Shown: in pieces, positions 47,480 through 64,000 of the stretch
How positions within the stretch are numbered: the stretch's first letter is position 1
How the letters are laid out: each line of letters opens with the position of its first letter
Assembly: GCA_013407085.1 (NCBI GenBank)
Contig: JACCGJ010003121.1
Coordinates: forward strand, 62,001-126,000
DNA length: 64,000 nt
Reading direction: 5' to 3'
Source of the DNA: Atriophallophorus winterbourni
Taxonomy: Eukaryota > Platyhelminthes > Trematoda > Plagiorchiida > Microphallidae
The notes under the pieces: model-generated
Seen by the model: only the letters and a program-made list of their open reading frames with translations
Told to the model about the DNA's origin: nothing
Database searches by the model: none
Program-made: the position numbers and the translations under genes

Positions 47480-50400
47480 TTACTACGCATAAATATATCC
47501 AATGTGTTCCTGTAAATCCTTTCACTAGATGATTGTACAACATCTGACGGTAGGGAGTTCTATAAGAAACAAACGCGCACTGAATAGAAGTACCGACGGC
47601 AGTTCCGGTGAGAATGTGGAATATCAAATGCCAGTGGGTGAGTACGTGTGGTATGGCTTGACCGAAGGCGAAATAGATGCCTCAGAGGGTGCATTCTTGG
47701 AGTTCATTATTTTACAAGTTAGGATTAGATCAAATCGAACCCGTCTGAAGGGTAGTGTATCAAAATTAAAATGCACAAGTCGATCCTAATATGGTAGGTT
47801 GCGGAGACAGCCAACCATTTTAGTTCCTCTGTGATAAATCATCTCAAGCAGCTTGATGTCCTTTTGTACCCATGGTGTCCAAGCTTGCACTGAGTAATCC
47901 ATCACTTTGTTAATATACATATTTATGAGCATGGGGAATGTTTCACGCGAAAAATGTTCGAAAATACACCGAAGCATACATAGCATGCAACTAACTCGGT
48001 TGTACACTGCTTCGCAGTGCATGCTATTCTTAAGACTTCCACTAATTCATACGCGAGGTCATTTTCTTTTGTTGTCCATTCCAGTTATTGGGATCCAAGG
48101 TTATAGGAGAATGGGAAATCATTACCTATTTGCAACATTTTGCTCGCTTGACTTGATTCGCATTCAAAGTTTAGCATCATCCGCACAGAGAACCATTTTA
48201 GCCGTGACAAGTTTCGGAAGGTTATTTTATTTAGACCAACAAGAGAACCGGAACAAGTACCGAACCTTGTAGGACACCGCTAATAGCTTCGATTTCCCAG
48301 ACATCACATCATGGATACGTAAAGTAGCCTCGCGATCCAGAAGGTAACTTCTCAGCCAGGTAAGAAGGCACCCATTAATACCAACATCCTGCAGCTTGCT
48401 CCGCAGTGTAGAATGGCCCACGCGATCAAACGCCTTTGATATCCAAGTAACGTGTATGCACGCAACCATTCTCATCCATTGCCTGCGTCCAGGCGTCCAT
48501 TGTCACCAGTAGGTTACTCAAGCATGAACGAGACTTTCGAAATCTCTGGACAGCAAGTTCTGGGTTTCGAGATGATTCACAATTCTTTCGCAAACATTTC
48601 GGTCCATAACTTTTGAGATCACTGGAAGCAGTGTAACAGGGTGGTAATTTGCTGGGTCAGAACAAGTTCAACCTTTTTATATGAGTGTTATGATTCCTCT
48701 CTTCCAGTCAGTGGGTACAACACCTTCCCTCAAAGAGAGATTAAATAAATCAAAGGTGGTTCGCACAATTGACTGCCGCATAACTTTAGGATTGCAGGTG
48801 TGATTCCGTCAGCTGCCGGGACTTGTTGATATTCAACCTGCGTAGGTGGTGCTGCACTATTTCAGAATCGATGCATATATGGCATATAGTCTCCGGCACA
48901 ATTGCTGCTGACAATTCCCATGGTAGTAATGCATCCTTGGGGGTGAAAACTCGTGAATAAAAACTGGCGAGTGTTAGCAGTTTCCACTTTTCATGATCGA
49001 AGAAAACGGGTTTCAGCTTCGTAGTGTTCTAACAGTTCGATAAAGCAGTTTGTGATTTCGCTGCTTTCTTACTGCCAGCTGAAGCTGGTGATATTATTTA
49101 TCCTCCAGGATGAGATTTGTGGCTTGATTCCGAAAGTTTGCCCAGGTCTATTCTGTTCTGGCGACCCTGTGAATAGCCTATGCCAAATTTTGCTTTTTAA
49201 ATCATTTTCTAGTGCGACTGCGAATTCTGAAGTGGGGTTCTTTGCCATTATGTGTCGGGACATAGTTAGAATTTAAACGTATGTCGGTGATTTAAGATTC
49301 AAGATTCAAGAATTTATGGTCACAAAAAGCACATAGCTTCACAGTTATCATATCATAGTAATTCTTCGTTCAAGAAAAAGGAATAAAATAAACATGTGAT
49401 GTCCAGTATACTCAAGTTGTATAGTTAATATGAGTCAATACGAAAGCCCCCATTGTTTTTATAAGACTAATGTAATCCACTTTCCTATTTCGTTTTGTTT
49501 GCTTAACAATTCTACTGGCGTTGCACACCTATTGAAAGAGCAGAACGAGGTTGTCGCTTAGACCAGGCGGAGGGTGATATTGAACATCTCCAACGGCCTT
49601 GGATTCAGAGGTTAAGACTAGGTCTAGAACAGATGTCTGTTGCGAATTTCGTTGTAGTGTATATTCGAAAACATTATTATGCAAAGGGATGTAACCGAAC
49701 AGTTGGCGAAAATTGGAGTCTAGTGATCAAAGTGGATGATCAACTCGGTTATTTAGTTAAGCCAAATTGAAGTCTCGCATAATCAATAATTGCGAATTGC
49801 GCTGTTTGCTTAAGTACTGCATCGCTTTAAAGAGTGTTCCGTTATGCGCATCCGATGATGAAGGTGAACGGTGCAACTGTCGCAACTCACACCATATACT
49901 GTCTTTCAGATCGAGATCAGTGTCTGTAACTACCGTACTGTATAAACGTTCGCGGTAGTAAACAGCTACTCCACCACATGTTCTTAAGCGGTCTCTCTGA
50001 AACAGGGTCATGTTTGGAATATAGAGCTCGCGATCGCTCACGTGAGGTTGGAACCATGTCTCAGTTATTTCTATGATGTCGAGTGAGTGCTGATTACAGA
50101 TATCCTTCATTTAAGCTAGTTAGTTTACCTGGCATTGTGCGTTTGTATACAGGCAATTGATTGTAGTTTTCGTATACAGTGATGGATCTGAAAACTCGTC
50201 TATTTTTCCGACCCTTCGAGAGTCGGACATTGGTCGTTTTTGGGGGTTGCCGCATTGTTTCTAATCCGAGTCTCGTGTGATGGTAGAAGCCGTGGTTAAT
50301 TAGTCGGTTTCGGTGTAGAAAGTCTGGTTTAACTCATTCTGACATACTTCGGGAGATTCCTATGATTTGCTTCCCAGTTGGCACTGATTGATTGTTATTT

Positions 50401-50600
50401 TTAGAGGTTTTGGCCCGTCACGTTTATAGTTTGGCGACCGAGGTATTCTAAACGTGTCCACCACGACTGACTCGTTAGCAACGTAGAGCCACTGTTTGCG
50501 ATCGTGGTGCGTTATTTCACTACCCGAAGCAGTGTTCGTGTTTTCGGGAATACGAACAACAACCAAACTGCGTTGTTCAGATTTTCCCCCATTTTTTAAA
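47480..50600 (-). pseudogene. Long decayed LINE with endonuclease, RT and upstream part
   Basis: In - order: 50566-50360 may be the end of ORF1 or the ORF1-2 junction. 50110-49757 is the AP-endonuclease N-half (IIEITETWFQPHVSDREL, FQRDRLRTCGGVAVYYRERL, LLIMRDFNLA, where the usual GDFN has become RDFN). 48475-48227 is RT (ISKAFDRVGHSTLRSKLQDV). 48022-47786 is the C-terminal part (VMDYSVQAWTPWVQKDIKLL). Many stops and frameshifts. A separate 3' LINE piece is nested at about 49285-49500. Confidence 0.78.
49285..49500 (-). repeat. Nested LINE 3' end
   Basis: Starts with AAGATTCAAGATTCAAG, the tandem 3' tail of the local LINE family, then the conserved 3' UTR. It interrupts the host LINE between its endonuclease and RT parts; endonuclease homology resumes near 49530. 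Confidence 0.6.
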
Positions 50601-50779
50601 TTACATTATCTCTCCCACCATGGAATATAAGCATATATGCGACATTTCTTCTGCGAACATGTACGGAGCAAGTAAGAGTTTAGAAGAACGTCAACAGATC
50701 AAAACTATACTGATTGGTGGTGTGTGTGTGTGATGAAAATTCATGCAAACGAGCATTTTTGTTCATGATCATGGATTGA

Positions 50780-51250
50780 AACACTATCTACATGAAGTTA
50801 TACTTGAATGCCACTGTTGCATAGGGTTCGTACAACGAACCACGATGTTCAAACACAGATTCGTGGTCAAGCACTCAATGCGTTTAAGAATGAACAAAGT
50901 GATGTGTTGCTCACATCCCCCGAACTTACACTCAACTACCGGTTTCTGGCTATTTGCCTATGCAACAGTGGTATTCAAGTATAACTTTGTTTACCACTTA
51001 TCCACTGTTTCAAGGCTCACTGAACCTAATCTTACTGCCCCCACCTGATGACTGCAAACAACCAGAAACAGGTATTGGAGTGTAATTTCGGGGGATGTGA
51101 GAAAAACATCACTTTGACATCAACATATGTTTGGACACAAGTGATTAAACAGGTTGGTCGTACCAACCTTATCCAACAGTGGCATACAAGGGCAAGTTGT
51201 TTTCCATTCTTCCACTGTTTCAAAACATACCGAGTCTAATCCTACTGTCA
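50780..51250. repeat. Foldback repeat copy E with 30-bp arms, plus a second partial unit
   Basis: 50796-50825 and 50957-50986 are reverse complements over 30 bp with one mismatch (AGTTATACTTGAATGCCACT...). From 51040 a second, diverged unit follows in tandem with its own TTGGTCGTACCAACC palindrome near 51152. Confidence 0.68.
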
Positions 51251-51802
51251 TACCTGATGTTAAATACATCACGAAACCGTTCGTGGAGTGTGTGATAGAA
51301 GAGCATGCAAACCTGCATCTTTATAAAGATTTTGCCTTATTGCGGATTTGAGCAATTGAGAATATGAAGTTTTGCTTCAGATGGGATAACATGCCGTTGC
51401 CTTTATATATATAATATTATTTATATTATTATTATATTCTTATAAATAAAGACTGGTTGGGTTGTTAGAATAATATTGGTTAGTTCATTTTTCCTACTTC
51501 GCAACGTGTTCTCTGGGCAATGCATCTGAATAGTTTCTCGGTTGTGTAAACCCGTATGTTAACTATATGACTGGGAATATGTATGATTTCATATTTAAGC
51601 TAACAATCGTAATACATAATATCAGTCACGCATGCTCATTCACTATGCACTAAGTGTACTTAATAGTCTTTACAAAACAGTACTTTTCCGTAAGGTCAGC
51701 TGGTCACGAGTTGACTTATCCAATTTTGACGATAAATTTTCCCACGTGCATCAAATCGCATCTTGTGAGTGAGGGTCACCAGATGCAGCTGTCAAGAGGA
51801 TG

Positions 51803-51808
51803 TATAAA
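51803..51808 (+). promoter_or_regulatory. Possible TATA box of the protease gene
   Basis: TATAAA lies 44 nt before the ATG, a workable distance for a short 5' leader. AT-rich sequence makes chance hits common, so this is only a candidate. Confidence 0.3.
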
Positions 51809-51846
51809 TTTCGAGGAACGATGCACTGTCCACAATTACTTCAAAG

Positions 51847-61399
<9,553 letters not shown>

Positions 61400-62591
61400 C
61401 CAGGAGGCAAGAATCGCATGATCTGACGATAACTTCATCGATGCAACGGAACACAGGACGCTATTTTCACCACAATATTTAACACTTGATTACGATTAGT
61501 GTAGTGTAATGTTTACTAAATTATATGTTGCTCTAATCAAATGGAAGACTTCATTTCAAAATTCGCAACGTTGCCGCAAGCACAGTGCAAAACTAAGTGG
61601 AACGAAGCTGCAGTGCAGAGTTGATACGAAGCGCATACCTGGACATGATTTGTTCAATCTTGAAAGTCGTGTACGCATAAGAAGAAAACACCGGAGATCA
61701 CTTAAACTTACGTCAAGACTAGAACTCTTGACAACGTCACCATTATTATGGCTGTGATCGAAAGAGGTAATACATCGCGGATTTAGACAACGTGCCGTGG
61801 TGCTGATGCCAACGGTACCGGTAAAAAAAACTGATTGTCTGTACTGCAAGAGCCTGTTAACGCTTGAACTACCAAGATTCCTGAATTCAATTACGCTGGC
61901 ACTATGTTAATGGTTATTAGCAACAAAACCCATTAATTAGCATCGGGACAACCTCTCGTTTGTCAGGAGTCCTGAAACGACATACAGTTCTGACTGTACC
62001 GAAGTACACAGAGAAAAAAATGTAGAAAGATCAAGCATTTCATCTGCTTCGATCAATATACGTAAAGTTGCCAAGGTCAAAATCATGACTTTGGTGTTTG
62101 TTCCAACATGACGTAGAGCGCTCCCCCATTAAATTGAATTTTCATCACTGGGGGAAACGCACCCCAGACATCCCAGAATGGAGATGTAAGATGGTTGTAT
62201 AAACCCATCCGATAATCATGAGTAACGGTATGCACAGAACAGATGTAATGCGTTTAGCAATCAGTCACGAATCCGAGTCATCGTGAATATGCAATGAAAC
62301 GGAATACACAATACATCCCAACAGGGAAATGAACGACAGCACAGAAACAAGGCAATGTCCTGGTGAGTCGGTTTGCGAACACACCAAATAAGAGAAAAAT
62401 AGATCTTCGTTAATTACATGTATGAAGAGTAGTATTCGCGGTTGAACACGATAGCAAAAGAGCGTACTTACAAACATTTAGATAGATCAGTGGAAGAAAA
62501 GGCTACATTTGGAGCACAACTATACAAAGTATGGAGAGATCAGCATAAGCGCCACACCGGTTAGCAAAGAGGATGTTCGGTTTCATGTCAG
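61400..62591. other. Convergent 3' regions of the protease and SAS-4/CENPJ-like genes
   Basis: 1.2 kb between two facing stop codons. It must hold both 3' UTRs. I see no clear AATAAA soon after either stop, so the signals may be variants. Confidence 0.45.
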
Positions 62592-62786
62592 CTAACGCGC
62601 CACATTCTTGTCTGAAGCCACGGTAGAAGATGGTCGGGAGGAGGTTGGATCCTTTGTGGGCAAACGTGTGTCGATTAACAAACGACCTTCAGCGTCCTTT
62701 ACGCGTAGTCGACCGGATGCATATCGAGTTTCATGTCTCCCATCGGGAAATACCGTTTTCGTGGTACCATCCGGATAGATGCGACA
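62592..62786 (-). CDS. SAS-4/CENPJ-like last exon with stop
   Basis: Acceptor GTTTCAG. 64 codons plus TAG. Holds the hallmark block [13 protein letters not shown] with [13 protein letters not shown], then a 24-residue tail rich in Ser, Thr and Pro. Confidence 0.9.
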   Translation of the reverse strand, partial: CRIYPDGTTKTVFPDGRHETRYASGRLRVKDAEGRLLIDTRLPTKDPTSSRPSSTVASDKNVAR

Positions 62787-63944
62787 CTGAAACGATACGA
62801 TTAGAAAGGTGTATGGGGTGTGGCGTGTAATGTAAGTGGAGAAATCAGCGAGGCCAAAAAATCGAAAAAGATGAAACATAAATGAACGGTTGCTTGAAAA
62901 TTACCGGTTTAATAAGTGAGTGAAAATATGAGGGTAAATAATCCCTATCAGTGATAATTTTAAACTGACATCAAGTACGCAATATCATATAATTTTCTGA
63001 TGAATAAAGGAACGCTTGTCGAAGATAGTGTCGAGTGAATTCTCGTTATTATTGTGAACATTTTGGTTCACAGTAGCTAACCAATTCATCAATTTTTGGT
63101 GTTGTTCACGCGAACTCCATGACGAAGCTGACAAATGCTGCTGGACGATGGTAATGCGAATGATGCATACTCAGCTGCTGTGTGTGTGATAACAAACGCT
63201 CTGAGAGAAAATATTCTAACATATGAGGTTAGGTAAGCAAAATGAATGATAGCCACTTGTACAACGAGTGAATACGATCCACAAGAGGCTTTGAGGAGGT
63301 TACCCGTTCGAACTTGTAAGATCCGTAAAAACGTAGGAACTGATGTCTGAAACAGAGCTGGGAAACTTTCGATTCAGATTAATACAGATGGAGAAGCTTA
63401 ATTGCCCCCGCCCTCGGTCCAATCAATATTACACAGTGACAATCAAAGCAAAAAAAATCTAAGATACAAAAATGTTCTTGAAAGGCGCGATGGAGTTAAG
63501 AACAACAGGGGATATCAAACGATCACATAAAATACATCAAACTACGGAAAAAACCGATGAGGAAGCTTAGGGTAGGGACAAATGGAATCGTGCAGCACAG
63601 ACATGCTGTTATGAACAGATGATTACCTTGATGCCGGTGACGGAATGGATCTCCCTCTGACCATTTGGAAAGAGGATTTCGCGATCACCGTTGGGCAATT
63701 TGTGGGACACGAGATCTTTGGCAGCTTGGCGGATAACGCCACCAGTAGTTGGGTCGGGACCAGAAGGTTTCGAATATATCACCTCTTGGAGGCCACTGCG
63801 ATCAATTAACAGTCAGTTTAGAACGAGACATCACATAATGGAGTACAAACAATGAACAATGAGAACTTACTCTGCGTAATTGATTTCTTCCTTTCCATCA
63901 GGGTATGTTATCTGCACAGTGCCACCAACTGCATAATGATAAAT
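62592..63944 (-). CDS. Centriole assembly protein SAS-4/CENPJ (CPAP), C-terminal exons, partial
   Basis: Three exons in - order, 63944-63871, 63795-63627 and 62786-62592, give 145 in-phase codons plus the stop. The peptide is a run of short glycine/PDG beta repeats: [35 protein letters not shown], then [16 protein letters not shown] and [15 protein letters not shown]. This is the TCP10_C/G-box domain that ends SAS-4/CENPJ and its paralogues, and the YPDGTxKTVxxxGRxETxYASGRxRVKD block is its most conserved part. In other animals this domain binds STIL/Ana2 during centriole assembly. The N-terminal part (tubulin-binding regions) lies beyond the right edge. The tail after RLP ([10 protein letters not shown]...) is Ser/Thr-rich and lineage-specific. 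It converges on the protease gene. Confidence 0.88.
63627..63795 (-). CDS. SAS-4/CENPJ-like exon (penultimate)
   Basis: Acceptor ATCGCAG, donor AAG|GTAATC. Encodes [20 protein letters not shown], a short non-repeat insert, then [20 protein letters not shown]. Phase 0 at its end matches the last exon. Confidence 0.85.
63871..63944 (-). CDS. SAS-4/CENPJ-like exon (antepenultimate)
   Basis: Reads [20 protein letters not shown] and on to INYA, ending GA|GTAAGT; the split codon is completed to Asp in the next exon. Acceptor TTTTTAG. A second AG 14 nt inside is possible, but only the outer one keeps the IYHYA strand of the family. Confidence 0.82.
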
Positions 63945-64000
63945 CTAAAAAATTTGCAAGGGATGTTTTTAGTTCGCTGGTAGAAGGAAATCTGTGGTGG

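Overview
This is eukaryotic DNA, and I infer a flatworm, most likely a trematode. It is AT-rich and gene-poor, its genes are split by spliceosomal introns (one only 36 nt long), and it is crowded with decayed LINE retrotransposons of CR1/jockey-like and RTE-like type. No protein-coding unit looks prokaryotic. The species cannot be fixed from the sequence alone.

Three host genes can be rebuilt exon by exon with matching splice sites and phases. (1) A complete five-exon glycolipid transfer protein (GLTP) gene lies on + at 25130-34221. It encodes 203 aa and keeps the D-N-K-W-H glycolipid-binding residues. (2) A complete six-exon secreted serine protease lies on + at 51847-61399. It encodes 408 aa: signal peptide, one CUB domain, a KRRKR polybasic activation site and a trypsin domain with an intact His/Asp/Ser triad and a trypsin-type S1 Asp. 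(3) The last three exons of a centriole-assembly protein of the SAS-4/CENPJ (CPAP) family, its TCP10/G-box domain, lie on - at 62592-63944. That gene converges on the protease gene and runs off the right edge.

The rest is mostly mobile DNA. From left to right: foldback repeats (120-745); a 5'-truncated LINE with an intact RT reading frame (2245-3870, -); a decayed LINE (6150-7560, +); a small LTR retrotransposon with TG...CA LTRs and a GGACT target duplication (9531-11271); decayed LINEs (12780-18120, +); a tRNA-like SINE pair and a palindrome around an AT tract (19190-20100); a LINE (20640-22320, -); two outward-facing RTE copies (22985-24730). The GLTP introns hold SINE-like repeats, an RTE-type fragment and a tetranucleotide microsatellite. 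Then come a piggyBac-like MITE (36016-36531), several LINE fragments and two nearly full-length LINEs (42345-44935 and 47480-50600, -). The protease introns hold a 310-bp ATT microsatellite and more LINE pieces.

The most striking object is the LTR element at 9531-11271. Its single ORF starts as a Ty3/gypsy-type Gag. Where nucleocapsid and pol would follow, it continues into a serine-rich region with two motifs resembling the RAD51-binding BRC repeats of BRCA2. This looks like a gag-only retrotransposon that has captured a host BRCA2 fragment.
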